From assembly GCA_964553325.1 (NCBI GenBank), contig CAZKKI010000018.1, positions 1 to 36,516 of the forward strand: a DNA stretch of 36,516 nt, read 5' to 3'. The position numbers were made by a program, and so were the translations under genes. Below the pieces are notes generated by a model. The model did not search any database. It was not told the origin of the DNA and saw nothing but the letters and a program-made list of their open reading frames with translations. Of the stretch, positions 1-8,626 are shown piece by piece. Position 1 is the first letter of the stretch. The number at the start of each line of letters is the position of its first letter. This DNA comes from BMS3ABIN04 sp964553325. GTDB taxonomy: Bacteria; Bacteroidota; Ignavibacteria; Ignavibacteriales; Melioribacteraceae.

Positions 1-887
1 AAAATCATTGCCATATTCAATAAATATAAGATAAAAGCCCAAAAGAGCCAACCGCCCCATCCGAAATGAAGATTAAGCTCGAGCATTGAATCGAACAAAC
101 CGAGAAAACCGAGAAAAGCTAAAATTAACATCGAAACACTAGCGATAGTCTCATGCGTTTTTGAGCCGAACATACTGTATACAACGTGCCCGCCGTCTAA
201 TTGACCGACCGGAATCATATTCATCGCCGTAATAAACAAACCGAACCAACCCGTCATTAAGTAAGGGTAATGATAAACTTCGGTCATCGGCGGAACGAAC
301 TGCCCAGGCTTCGTTAAAAGTTCACGTAAAAAAGCAAACAACAAAGTATCACCGAACTCGAGAGTAATTGCGCCTTCTCCGTATGTCGGCGAAAAATAAT
401 CGGGATGAATTTGTAATATATATTCAACACCAGGAAGATTGGAAAAGCCGTATATCAATACAATTAAACAAGCAATAAAACCGCTGATAGGTCCGGCAAC
501 TCCAATATCGAACATGGCGATGTTGTTGGGCACTTGCGACTTTGTACGAATGACCGCACCCATCGTTCCGAAATTAAAAAATCCGGGTATTGGCGGGAAA
601 GGAATATAGTACGGCAACGTTGCTTTCACTTTGTGATACATTGCGGCGAAATAATGCCCGAATTCGTGAAACGTTAGAATAAATAAAATTGAAACCGCGT
701 AAGGCAATCCTCTTCCTAGCGCTTCCAGCGAATAAGGTCCCATTGTTCCCGTTGTCCATTCGGTTCCGGCAATCAGCGTGGTAACAAAAGTTATTAAAAA
801 CAGAACAATATGAATCACGACTCTATTCTTTTTCTTTTTTTTAAGCGAATGCGTTGAATACGTTTGTTGATAGGGATAATGTTCCAT
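1..887 (-). CDS. Site-2-protease-like M50 zinc metalloprotease (C-terminus cut by window edge)
   Basis: Reading the minus strand from ATG at 887 gives 295 codons with no stop before the window edge, so the C-terminus is missing. A Lys-rich N-terminal stretch (residues 16-21) precedes several hydrophobic segments. Residues 74-78 are HEFGH, the zinc-binding and catalytic motif of M50 intramembrane proteases; residues 230-234 are LDGGH, preceded by NMIPVGQ, matching the second metal-ligand motif. It resembles the short site-2-protease family with no PDZ domain visible between the motifs. Such enzymes cleave transmembrane helices of regulators, but the substrate cannot be told from sequence. It begins 2 bases after the stop of the DUF1207-like gene and is probably the distal part of the same operon. 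Family assignment is strong; role is unknown. Confidence 0.9.
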   Translation of the reverse strand, partial: MEHYPYQQTYSTHSLKKKKKNRVVIHIVLFLITFVTTLIAGTEWTTGTMGPYSLEALGRGLPYAVSILFILTFHEFGHYFAAMYHKVKATLPYYIPFPPIPGFFNFGTMGAVIRTKSQVPNNIAMFDIGVAGPISGFIACLIVLIYGFSNLPGVEYILQIHPDYFSPTYGEGAITLEFGDTLLFAFLRELLTKPGQFVPPMTEVYHYPYLMTGWFGLFITAMNMIPVGQLDGGHVVYSMFGSKTHETIASVSMLILAFLGFLGLFDSMLELNLHFGWGGWLFWAFILYLLNMAMI

Positions 888-889
888 AG

Positions 890-1714
890 TTAAAGTTCCA
901 AATTAAAACCTATTGCGGAATACCGTTTTGTAAAATCGTAATATTCACCGTGATGGCTTTTGCCGGAATAATATTGATAATAGATGCTAAAACCCTTTCC
1001 GAATGTGCGCCCGAAACGCAAACCGATTTGAAACGAGTTATTACCGGAATATTTATCCAAGTGAATCATTTTAAAATCGTAGGCAATAAAAATATTTGCC
1101 AAGCCGGATAAAATATTATCATTAAAATATTCAAATCCAAAATGATAATTATCTTTTCCGATAGTTACCGGATCAACGGAAAAAATGTAAGTCAGACCGG
1201 CATAAGTGCGAAAATTTTTAAATTTGTAAAAAGGAATTATTTCCACAAATTCCCTGCTGTAAACTCTCGGATTTAGATTATTTTTCCACCGTCTGTTCAC
1301 CCCTTCGTAATGTCCGTCGACGAAATGCGCGCTGATATGACTTATTCTCAATCTTGCTCCTATTTCGCTATTACCCCATTGACGTTTATAACCGAAATTT
1401 AATCCGAATAAATAATCGACGGCATCCACGGGGAAATGGAAATTCGCTTCACCGCGCAAAAGCGTAAAAGTGAAAAAGTCCGCACCCAAACTTATATTTC
1501 CGGAATCATTCATTTTGTAAAGAATAAGATCCAAAGAATTTCCGATATTCAATTCCAATTCATTTGCGCCGGTTTGAAACGAAAATCCGATTTTCGGCTC
1601 TATCATCTTTGCAGTGAACGGAGATATGTTCAAACTATCCGCGAAGTATTCCATATTGACTTGCCCAAACACCATTGTACTCGAAAACAACAAGGTTACT
1701 AAAAACTTCTTCAT
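890..1714 (-). CDS. DUF1207-like outer-membrane beta-barrel protein (paralogue 1)
   Basis: A 274-residue protein with a typical signal peptide (MKKFLVTLL...FGQ, about residues 1-18) and alternating aromatic/polar strands ending in an aliphatic strand (GFNLEL), as expected for an outer-membrane barrel. A central motif, HISAHFVDGHY, and a late YYSGKSHHGEYY motif resemble the DUF1207 family, whose function is unknown. The protein at 7597-8460 shares both motifs and the YSGNN/YTGNN segment, so the two are paralogues that bracket the glycosyltransferase/radical SAM genes. The stop of the upstream radical SAM gene is 3 bases before this ATG, so it is almost certainly co-transcribed. The DUF1207 link is recalled from motif shape, not from a search. 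Confidence 0.75.
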   Translation of the reverse strand: MKKFLVTLLFSSTMVFGQVNMEYFADSLNISPFTAKMIEPKIGFSFQTGANELELNIGNSLDLILYKMNDSGNISLGADFFTFTLLRGEANFHFPVDAVDYLFGLNFGYKRQWGNSEIGARLRISHISAHFVDGHYEGVNRRWKNNLNPRVYSREFVEIIPFYKFKNFRTYAGLTYIFSVDPVTIGKDNYHFGFEYFNDNILSGLANIFIAYDFKMIHLDKYSGNNSFQIGLRFGRTFGKGFSIYYQYYSGKSHHGEYYDFTKRYSAIGFNLEL

Positions 1715-1717
1715 ACA

Positions 1718-2701
1718 TTATTTCCCGTTAACAATTTTCTTTACTTTTTGTTTTACCAATTTTGTGTAACCGTACTTAAACTTGGAAGACAAGGAAGCTA
1801 TTCCGTATTGATTAAACGGGAAAGCAAACGACGGTTCGAAATAACAATTAACCGTACAACCTTGACAAAAATCAAACCGCCCTTCCATTTTTTTATAATA
1901 TTTAATTTTGTCCGAATTACGGATTTGCTTTATCGGAGCGTCTATTTTAATCTTTTCTTTTTCGAAATGGTAACACGGAAGTATAATTTCGTTTTCCGGC
2001 GAAATAACAATAACACGCGATACCGCTTTGCAAGTAGGTTTGTTAATATTATTTCCGCCGTCTCTACGTAATTTAATAAAGCCTTTATTCAAATAAATAT
2101 TGCTTTTCCCTTCTACATATTCTTCAATAAAATCAAGTGCTTCGTCACTTAAGCCGGGATTACCGAAATACGAAAAGACCGGATTAACCAATAAAATCAA
2201 ATCGTGTTTTATTGCAATTTCGTGCATCCGCGGCAATTTACGAAACGTTTGATTTGTAACCGTAAATAAAATATCGGGAAACTCACCAAGCGATTTTGCG
2301 ATTTCGATGCTTTCGAAAACCTTATCGTAACTTTTTATCTTTCTTATTTCGTCGTGCTCTTCGCGATCGGGCGAGTCAAGTGAAAAGTGCAAAAGATTTA
2401 CTTTTCCCTTCAACGCTTCGGCAAATTTAGGATAAAGCAAAGTATTGGTTGTAATACTTGTTTGCATTTTTAAATTTCTGGCAAAACCCGCCATCTCTGC
2501 AATATGCGGATTTAATAAAGGTTCTCCGCCCGTAAGGTCGATGAACTTTACACCTAATTCCGCCAATTGCTTAACATTCTTTTTGAAGTCGGAAAGTTTT
2601 GCGTGGGGCGTATTTTTAAATTTATCGTGAACCGCAAAATGGCAAAATTCACAATAAGCGTTACATCTATACGTCACGTAATAATTACATAATAGTAACA
2701 T
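1718..2701 (-). CDS. Radical SAM enzyme with Cys-rich C-terminal domain, HpnH-reminiscent
   Basis: From ATG at 2701 this is 327 residues. Cys13, Cys17 and Cys20 form the CxxxCxxC signature that binds the radical SAM [4Fe-4S] cluster, followed by a TGGEPLLNP segment typical of SAM binding. The C-terminal third carries more cysteines, including Cys279, Cys282 and Cys286 followed by Glu-Pro, which could hold an auxiliary cluster; the C-x2-C-x3-C-x2-EP spacing recalls adenosyl-hopene transferase HpnH. The longer frame starts at GTG 2722; I prefer ATG 2701 because it overlaps the upstream TGA stop (TGATG), a usual coupling arrangement, and GGAAGG lies upstream. It sits in the glycosyltransferase/deacetylase operon, so its substrate may be a lipid or sugar, but this is inference. 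Confidence 0.85.
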   Translation of the reverse strand: MLLLCNYYVTYRCNAYCEFCHFAVHDKFKNTPHAKLSDFKKNVKQLAELGVKFIDLTGGEPLLNPHIAEMAGFARNLKMQTSITTNTLLYPKFAEALKGKVNLLHFSLDSPDREEHDEIRKIKSYDKVFESIEIAKSLGEFPDILFTVTNQTFRKLPRMHEIAIKHDLILLVNPVFSYFGNPGLSDEALDFIEEYVEGKSNIYLNKGFIKLRRDGGNNINKPTCKAVSRVIVISPENEIILPCYHFEKEKIKIDAPIKQIRNSDKIKYYKKMEGRFDFCQGCTVNCYFEPSFAFPFNQYGIASLSSKFKYGYTKLVKQKVKKIVNGK

Positions 2702-3792
2702 CAATACTTTCTGCCCTTCCACTTAACTTCTTTCGTAAAAATAAGTAAAACCGGTAATGTTAAAACATAAAAAATAAAATATATTTCAAATGCAATGAAA
2801 TTTTTTACCGGCAACCGTAAATTTAGTTTTTTATAAACCGACCATAAAAAGAAATAATCGGCAAAGAACTTAAAACCTATTAAATACAGAGCGGAAGCCG
2901 GAACAAGGAACGGTGCAAGCAACATTCCCAAATGCGTTAACCAAGCAGTTGAAGTAACCAAATAACCGGCGAAATCACTGTCCAATCCACCAACGCCCCA
3001 ACGTTTTTTTTGCCAGTAAAGTGTTTTTGTATCGGGACACGGTTCCGATGTTACGAGTGCCCCGGAATCGGTAGGATAAATAATTTTATACTTTTTCAAA
3101 TCATGAATTGCCATTAACAATTTAAAATCTTCCGTTACGGAAAACGGTATCGCTTCGTATCCGCCTACTTCATTGTAAACATCCTTACGGTAAGACATGT
3201 TGTTGCCAATTGCACTAAGCGGTTTGCCCAAATTCATTGCACCGCTTGCTACGGTCAGCAAATAAATGAAATCGACATCTTGCATTCCGGTGAACAAGTT
3301 ATACGATTTTTGATTTGTGTAACCGCAAACCATGGCAACGTTGTCGGTATAGTAGGATGCGATGGTTTTTGCCCACGTCGGGGAAACCACGCAATCGGCA
3401 TCGGTGGTTAAGATTATTTCGCCTTTTGCAATTTCAATCGCATTTGCAATGGCGTTTGCTTTGCCCTTTACTTTCCCGATTTGTTTTTGTGGAATAATTT
3501 TTTTGAAAACCGGTTTATCGGCAATAAAGTTATCTATTATTTCACCCGTGCGGTCGGTCGAATGATCATCGACAATCAGCAGTTCCATTTTTTCACGCGG
3601 ATAAATAAGATTATTTAACGAGATCAAACAATTTTCTATATTTTCCTCTTCGTTCCTTGCCGCAACAATTACCGAAATAGTCGGTAATTCCGTTTCGTTC
3701 AGTTTGGGGAAATTTTTACTTGCCCCGATTGAAAAAACAATGAGTTGAATAAAGTATAATGAAAAAATTACAATAAAAATTATTTCAAGCAT
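2701..3792 (-). CDS. Membrane-anchored family 2 glycosyltransferase
   Basis: A 363-residue GT2 enzyme. An N-terminal membrane helix (about residues 2-22) leads into a GT-A domain beginning SVIVAARNEE; Asp-Ala-Asp at 131-133 is the metal/nucleotide-sugar DxD motif, Glu-Asp at 221-222 matches the catalytic acidic pair, and QKKRW at 261-265 is the Q-x-x-R-W motif of processive or membrane GT2 enzymes. Further hydrophobic segments close the protein (about 285-355). It is related to the GT2 at 4418-5554. The gene overlaps the deacetylase upstream by 13 bases and the radical SAM gene downstream by one base, so all three are translationally linked. Acceptor and donor sugars are unknown. Confidence 0.9.
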   Translation of the reverse strand: MLEIIFIVIFSLYFIQLIVFSIGASKNFPKLNETELPTISVIVAARNEEENIENCLISLNNLIYPREKMELLIVDDHSTDRTGEIIDNFIADKPVFKKIIPQKQIGKVKGKANAIANAIEIAKGEIILTTDADCVVSPTWAKTIASYYTDNVAMVCGYTNQKSYNLFTGMQDVDFIYLLTVASGAMNLGKPLSAIGNNMSYRKDVYNEVGGYEAIPFSVTEDFKLLMAIHDLKKYKIIYPTDSGALVTSEPCPDTKTLYWQKKRWGVGGLDSDFAGYLVTSTAWLTHLGMLLAPFLVPASALYLIGFKFFADYFFLWSVYKKLNLRLPVKNFIAFEIYFIFYVLTLPVLLIFTKEVKWKGRKY

Positions 3793-4421
3793 TCAGCTGG
3801 CGTCCCGATTGAATATCCTTTTTCTTTAATTTTGTCGATCGTAAAACGAATAGAATCGATAATTATATCACCGGATTTTTTACTATCGTGAAAAACTATT
3901 ATCGAATTGTTCCTCAAATAATTGTTAAGCGCAAATTTAACAATATTTATATCATTTTTATAATCGTAGGTTAACAGCGACCACATTACGTTTTGCATAC
4001 CCAACTCGCTTAAAATCTTACTCAATCCGATTGTAAATCTACCGTACGGCGGACGGAAATAATTTACGGGCAACCCGAACAAACCTTCCAAAAGCTCATT
4101 TACTTCTCCTAAATTTTTCTTTATTTCATTTCGATTGAGCCGGGTTATTTTTGCATGATTTAACGTATGGTTTGCAATCGTATGACCTTGAACGATAATT
4201 TCCTTTGCCAACGTCTCATACTTTCGAACGTTTTCACCGACGCAGAAAAACACGGCTTTAATTTTCTGCTTTTCCAACTCTTGTAATATTTTCGGTGTTG
4301 TTTGCGGATTCGGACCGTCGTCAAACGTAAGAAGAATCTTTTGTGTTTTCGATTCCCAAATAAAATCTGCAAACATTTTTCTGAAAATCTGCGGCGGTGT
4401 ATATTTGTATGATTTAATCAT
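3780..4421 (-). CDS. NodB-type polysaccharide/sugar deacetylase without signal peptide
   Basis: A 213-residue protein made almost entirely of one NodB (carbohydrate esterase 4) domain. Motif 1 is TFDDGP at 32-37 (catalytic base and metal Asp), motif 2 is HTLNH at 85-89 (metal His pair), motif 3 is RPPYGR at 123-128, and motif 5 is represented by FHDS at 177-180 (catalytic His). No signal peptide or membrane helix is visible, so it probably acts in the cytoplasm on a soluble or membrane-surface N-acetylated sugar, not on exported polysaccharide. It overlaps the GT2 gene upstream by 4 bases and the one downstream by 13 bases. A plausible job is removing an acetyl group from a sugar just added by one of these transferases. 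Confidence 0.9.
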   Translation of the reverse strand: MIKSYKYTPPQIFRKMFADFIWESKTQKILLTFDDGPNPQTTPKILQELEKQKIKAVFFCVGENVRKYETLAKEIIVQGHTIANHTLNHAKITRLNRNEIKKNLGEVNELLEGLFGLPVNYFRPPYGRFTIGLSKILSELGMQNVMWSLLTYDYKNDINIVKFALNNYLRNNSIIVFHDSKKSGDIIIDSIRFTIDKIKEKGYSIGTPAECLK

Positions 4422-5554
4422 CTTTCAATTTTTCTGTCTTTCCATTTGTAATTTCCCCACAAACCCAAAAGCGATGCAAAAACTATGTAAGGTACGTGAA
4501 AAACTTCGGCAATTAAAAATTTGCGTAAAATTTTTTTATCGTAAAGAATTGCTATTCCCTTTTTCAACACTAAATATTCCGTAATAAGCTTAAAAACTAT
4601 ACCTATTACAAATAACGACCAAAAAACGGGGTTAATAAAAACCGCCAAAAACGGGAAGAGTAATATGGAAAAATAAAAGAGAAAAATTAAAACCAACGCG
4701 GCAACCAATTTTTTATTTTTATAAAACAATCCTTTGCTTGCCCATCTTTTCCTTTGGTGGTAAAAGCTTCTAAAATCTTCGTTCGGTTTTGTATAGGCTT
4801 TGGCTTTTTTATCCGCACAGAATTTTACTTTGTATTTTGTGTCCGCATGAATTTTCTGCATTAAAAATTCATCGTCGCCGGAAGATAAATTAAGATTACC
4901 GGAATAACCGCCGGCTTGAAAAAACACTTCCTTTAGAAACGCAAGATTAGCGGCATTGCAGATTGCCGGTTTTCCCGCTCCGATCAATCCGGCACCGGTA
5001 ATAATTAATCCGGCGAATTCCAAAGCCTGAAGGTCTTCGAACAATTTACCGTTCGAGACAAATTCAACCGGACCGGAGACAAAGCCTGTATCGTCATCGA
5101 AGCAACCGACGAGAGAACTTAACCAATCCGCTCCGTGAGTGCAATCCGCGTCGGTCGTAACAATTATTTCACCTTTGGATTTTCCGATGGCGTGCTCTAT
5201 TGCCTTCTTTTTGTGTGCACGAGTGTATAATCCATTTTCGTGCTTCAATATTTTCACATTCTTTTTGACAATATTTTTTTTTAATACTTCAACGGAATTA
5301 TCCGTCGAATTGTCGTCAACATAAATCACTTCGTATAAATTATCATCGTAGTTTTGTTTTTCGATACTCTTAAGATTTTCAACTATAATTTTTTCTTCAT
5401 TTCGAAAAGGGATAATAACACTAACGAATTTACCGTTTTCGGTTTTTACCGTTTTACACACGGTTACATTGTTCAAACCTCTGTAAACCGAATAGAGAAA
5501 ATAGCAGTAATACAATAAAAGAAAACCGAAAGCAATCGAGATGCCGGTAATCAT
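4418..5554 (-). CDS. Membrane-anchored family 2 glycosyltransferase (second copy)
   Basis: A 378-residue GT2 enzyme with the same plan as the protein at 2701-3792: N-terminal helix (about 4-22), GT-A domain starting SVIIPFRNEE, Asp-Ala-Asp at 135-137, acidic GDDE at 226-229, HQRKRW at 266-271 and several C-terminal membrane segments. Both copies carry a G-x-GKP segment and a GGY motif after the DxD, supporting common ancestry, but the C-terminal halves differ enough to suggest distinct substrates. Its ATG directly follows the stop of the flippase-like gene with no gap, and its stop overlaps the deacetylase start by 4 bases. The two enzymes probably add successive sugars in one pathway. Confidence 0.9.
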   Translation of the reverse strand: MITGISIAFGFLLLYYCYFLYSVYRGLNNVTVCKTVKTENGKFVSVIIPFRNEEKIIVENLKSIEKQNYDDNLYEVIYVDDNSTDNSVEVLKKNIVKKNVKILKHENGLYTRAHKKKAIEHAIGKSKGEIIVTTDADCTHGADWLSSLVGCFDDDTGFVSGPVEFVSNGKLFEDLQALEFAGLIITGAGLIGAGKPAICNAANLAFLKEVFFQAGGYSGNLNLSSGDDEFLMQKIHADTKYKVKFCADKKAKAYTKPNEDFRSFYHQRKRWASKGLFYKNKKLVAALVLIFLFYFSILLFPFLAVFINPVFWSLFVIGIVFKLITEYLVLKKGIAILYDKKILRKFLIAEVFHVPYIVFASLLGLWGNYKWKDRKIER

Positions 5555-6529
5555 TTAGTTTCTCCTGAGGAACAAGAAAAGTCCGACCAACGAAGGTAAA
5601 ACCAGATTAATTACGAAAATAATTATCGAAGCATTAAACGCCGCGGTTTGGGAAATGCCGATTAAACCGGAAAAGTAAACCGCCGTTGCTTCCCTAATTC
5701 CCAAATCGCCGAAAGTAAGAAACGAAATGAATTTTTTAGCAAACATCACCATACTTCCAATCCACACATAATTTACGAAATCGAACGTGCCGGAAAAAGC
5801 ATAAAACAGTATTGCAAATTGTACAATGTAAGTTATATAGAACAAAAACGAATACACCGTAACTTTACGAAGAGTAACTTTGTTGACTTTTCTTATAATT
5901 TGAAATTTTTCAATATATTTTTTTAGAAATTTGATATTAATAATTTTTTTGTAAAGATAAGAATTCCAGAAATCGGAATCGCTGAAAATCATCAGCAAGA
6001 GATAAAGCGAACTAAAAATTACAAGAAAAAGAGAAATCGTAACAAACGCCGATACATTAAAATAATAGTGAATAAAAATGATTGTCGAAATCGAACCGAT
6101 AAACAAGACCATAAAAATCGGGAAGATTTTATCAACAAAAGTGGCAAAAGTAATTTCCAATAAATTTTTATCTCCGAAAGGAATTGCACGCCCAACATAT
6201 TCACCCAACCTCATTGGTGTCGATATACCTGCACTAAAACCGTAAAAAAGCGACAGCCAAATTTTCTTTTTATCGGTAACACCTAAAACTTGTGCGCAGA
6301 TTAATTCCCACTTTACATATTGCAAATAAACATTTAAAACCAACAGCAACAAAGCGATCGATATTAACAACTTATCCGCTTTTTTAACATCTGTAATAAT
6401 CTGTGAAGGGTTCAGATGAGTAACAAGAAAATAAATTAACGTAACCGCGATAGTAATTTTGGCAATATTAACGATTACATTGCGGTGTTTTTTAATACCC
6501 GAATATATTTTTGTTACAACTGTTTCCAT
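5555..6529 (-). CDS. LPG-synthase-TM/YbhN-type integral membrane protein (flippase-like)
   Basis: A 324-residue protein with about eight hydrophobic segments. The C-terminal LTFGDLGIREA segment is the hallmark of the lysylphosphatidylglycerol synthase transmembrane family (PF03706, also called UPF0104/YbhN). In MprF this domain flips an aminoacylated lipid; stand-alone members often sit beside glycosyltransferases, and lipid flipping or lipid binding is suspected. It overlaps the radical SAM gene upstream by one base and directly abuts the GT2 gene downstream. In this operon it is the best candidate for moving the finished lipid-linked product across the inner membrane. Family assignment is firm; transport role is inferred. 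Confidence 0.85.
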   Translation of the reverse strand: METVVTKIYSGIKKHRNVIVNIAKITIAVTLIYFLVTHLNPSQIITDVKKADKLLISIALLLLVLNVYLQYVKWELICAQVLGVTDKKKIWLSLFYGFSAGISTPMRLGEYVGRAIPFGDKNLLEITFATFVDKIFPIFMVLFIGSISTIIFIHYYFNVSAFVTISLFLVIFSSLYLLLMIFSDSDFWNSYLYKKIINIKFLKKYIEKFQIIRKVNKVTLRKVTVYSFLFYITYIVQFAILFYAFSGTFDFVNYVWIGSMVMFAKKFISFLTFGDLGIREATAVYFSGLIGISQTAAFNASIIIFVINLVLPSLVGLFLFLRRN

Positions 6530-7542
6530 TATTCTATTTCAAATATATTGATTTTCATACCTTCCGTGCAATTACGGCAAATATCAACGGCTTTTCGGTT
6601 TTTCAATATTTGTTTCCTAAATAAATGAAAATTTTCATTATTCCAAACATCTTCAAAATTTTTTCCGTTAATCCTGCCCAATTCGTATTTCACGTCTTTA
6701 TCGAAACAACAAGGCGCGATTCTACCATCCCAAGTAATAACCGACGTGCGCCAAAGTGCAAAGCAACGGTTTTTCAGTTTATTTTTCAATATTAATTTTC
6801 CGTTCTCTATTTTATAACGAGAAAATTTCTTGTCCACCGGCAGAAAATATTCCGCGCTTTCCAACGAAGTTACTTGCATCGTTTTCAATGTTACTTTATT
6901 AACCCCGATTTTTTTACCGTATCTTTTTACATCATCAATTTGGTGTTCGTTTTGTTTCATTACAATAAACTGAAACTCCACATAAGGTTTTTTCAACTTG
7001 CGTTTCTTTTTTTCATTCAACAGTAATTTCAATCCTCTTTCCGCTTCGCGGAACGTTCCGCCGTACCGATAATTTTGATAAGTTTCTTCATCCAAACCGT
7101 CAATCGAAAAAATAATTTTATCGGGCGGCAATTCCAATATTTTATTCACCGTTTCTTTTTTCAACAGAATCCCGTTAGTGCTAATCGAAGTATAAATTTT
7201 ATTTTCCCGCGCGTACTTAATCATCGGAAACAATTCTTTATTAATAAACGGTTCGCCTTGAAAGTAAAGCTGGATATAAAATCCGGTATCTTTAATTTGA
7301 TCGATAATGTTTTTGAATGTTTCGAAACTCATAAAGCCGAGAGGTCGGGTTAAAGCACCCAAACCCGAAGGGCATTCGGGGCACTTTAAATTGCAACGGT
7401 TTGTCGGTTCGATGGAATACGATATCGGCATTCCCCAAACAATCGGTTTTCGCAAAAGATTCGACAACTGGTAAGAGCTGATGACCTTAACGATGTTCAA
7501 CAATCGTTTTGCGGTGAGGTATTTTATCGGATGTATTTCCAA
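6529..7542 (-). CDS. Radical SAM/SPASM domain enzyme
   Basis: A 337-residue protein with Cys50, Cys54 and Cys57 as the CxxxCxxC radical SAM motif, preceded by SIEPTNRC and followed by a QGEPFIN segment. The C-terminal region holds a SPASM-like cysteine set (near CFALW, APCCF and CRNC at 322-325) that should bind auxiliary iron-sulfur clusters. Members are common in Bacteroidota genomes, but I know of no assigned reaction. The start is a TTG at 7542 with AAAGG about 7 bases upstream; TTG codons near 7503 are alternatives because the first 13 residues are not clearly conserved. It is the first enzyme gene after the DUF1207-like gene and leads the enzyme cluster. Confidence 0.87.
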   Translation of the reverse strand: MEIHPIKYLTAKRLLNIVKVISSYQLSNLLRKPIVWGMPISYSIEPTNRCNLKCPECPSGLGALTRPLGFMSFETFKNIIDQIKDTGFYIQLYFQGEPFINKELFPMIKYARENKIYTSISTNGILLKKETVNKILELPPDKIIFSIDGLDEETYQNYRYGGTFREAERGLKLLLNEKKKRKLKKPYVEFQFIVMKQNEHQIDDVKRYGKKIGVNKVTLKTMQVTSLESAEYFLPVDKKFSRYKIENGKLILKNKLKNRCFALWRTSVITWDGRIAPCCFDKDVKYELGRINGKNFEDVWNNENFHLFRKQILKNRKAVDICRNCTEGMKINIFEIE

Positions 7543-7596
7543 ACAGGCCTTTCGTAATTAAATAAATCAAGTACGAAAGAAAATATACAATTATGC

Positions 7597-8460
7597 TTAA
7601 AATATATCTACATAAAAACCGATACCGAAACGTTTAATCGAATTTGTATAATACTCGCTGAAAACATTTTTCCCGGAGAAATAGGAAAAGTAAAACACCA
7701 AGCCCTTTCCGTACCAATCCCCGAATTTAGCACCAACCATTAAATGATTGTTCCCCGTGTAAACCGGCATACCTTTTAAAATGAAATTATAAGCTATAAA
7801 AATATTTAAATTATTATCGAAAATATCGGAGTAAAAGCGATTGGTGTTAATTTCCACACCTGCGGAAAACGAATATTTCTTAAGATGTGAAGGTCTGACA
7901 AGCGTCGCATAAGCAATGCCACCGTAATATTTTATCTGATATTCGTCAATCATTTGTTCCCTCGCTAAAGTCAGCTCTCCGAAATCTCTTGTAAAAGGAA
8001 TCGGTTTATCGTCGTTCATCCAGCGTTTTAATTCTTCATCGTAATGTCCGTCGACCAAATGAGCGCTATTGTGTATTATTCTAAACCGTGCAAGATATTT
8101 ACCGTTTCCGGCAAATTTAACAAATGAAGCATGCCCTCCGAAAAATCCGTCTACCGCATCTATTTGTAATCTGCGACCCGAATAACTTGTAGATAATGCA
8201 TAAGCCATAAATTCAATTCCCAACGTAAATTTCATATTTTCTCCGGGAAAATCGAAGCCGAGGATTTCGGTGGTTCCGCCCAAATCCAATTTTAAGTTAG
8301 CATTTTCGGAATAATACAGAACTCCGATTCGTGCTTCTTCGAAATTAGCACGAAACGGTAAAAAAGTAATTTGCGACGGCATAAATTCGGTTCGATAATT
8401 TTGTGCACTCAATAAACCGAAAGACAAAAGGAGCAGAAATCCCGTATATACATTTTTCAT
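7597..8460 (-). CDS. DUF1207-like outer-membrane beta-barrel protein (paralogue 2), first gene of the operon
   Basis: A 287-residue protein with a signal peptide (MKNVYTGFLLLLSFGLLSAQ) and barrel-like alternating strands. It shares with the 890-1714 protein an H-x-SAH-x-VDGHY motif, an RRW/KRW that follows it, the Y-x-GNN segment and a YFSGK...EYY terminal repeat. AGGAAA lies 5-10 bases before the ATG at 8460, giving a clear ribosome site. Upstream is a 166-base divergent region shared with bshC, so this is probably the first gene of the leftward operon. There is a 54-base gap to the radical SAM gene. It may form a pore or receptor for the product made by the cluster, which is inference. Confidence 0.75.
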   Translation of the reverse strand: MKNVYTGFLLLLSFGLLSAQNYRTEFMPSQITFLPFRANFEEARIGVLYYSENANLKLDLGGTTEILGFDFPGENMKFTLGIEFMAYALSTSYSGRRLQIDAVDGFFGGHASFVKFAGNGKYLARFRIIHNSAHLVDGHYDEELKRWMNDDKPIPFTRDFGELTLAREQMIDEYQIKYYGGIAYATLVRPSHLKKYSFSAGVEINTNRFYSDIFDNNLNIFIAYNFILKGMPVYTGNNHLMVGAKFGDWYGKGLVFYFSYFSGKNVFSEYYTNSIKRFGIGFYVDIF

Positions 8461-8626
8461 AATTTTCCTTTCTGATTGTTAATTCTCCGTTTATAATCGG
8501 ATTTGAACGGAAAATATTAAAGTTTTTGCGGATAATTTGTCGCCTTTACGAGCATACGGAACAATTATTAAAATATTTCCGGCGGAATTGCTATTTTTAG
8601 AATGTTAAATAGATTAATGAGGAACC

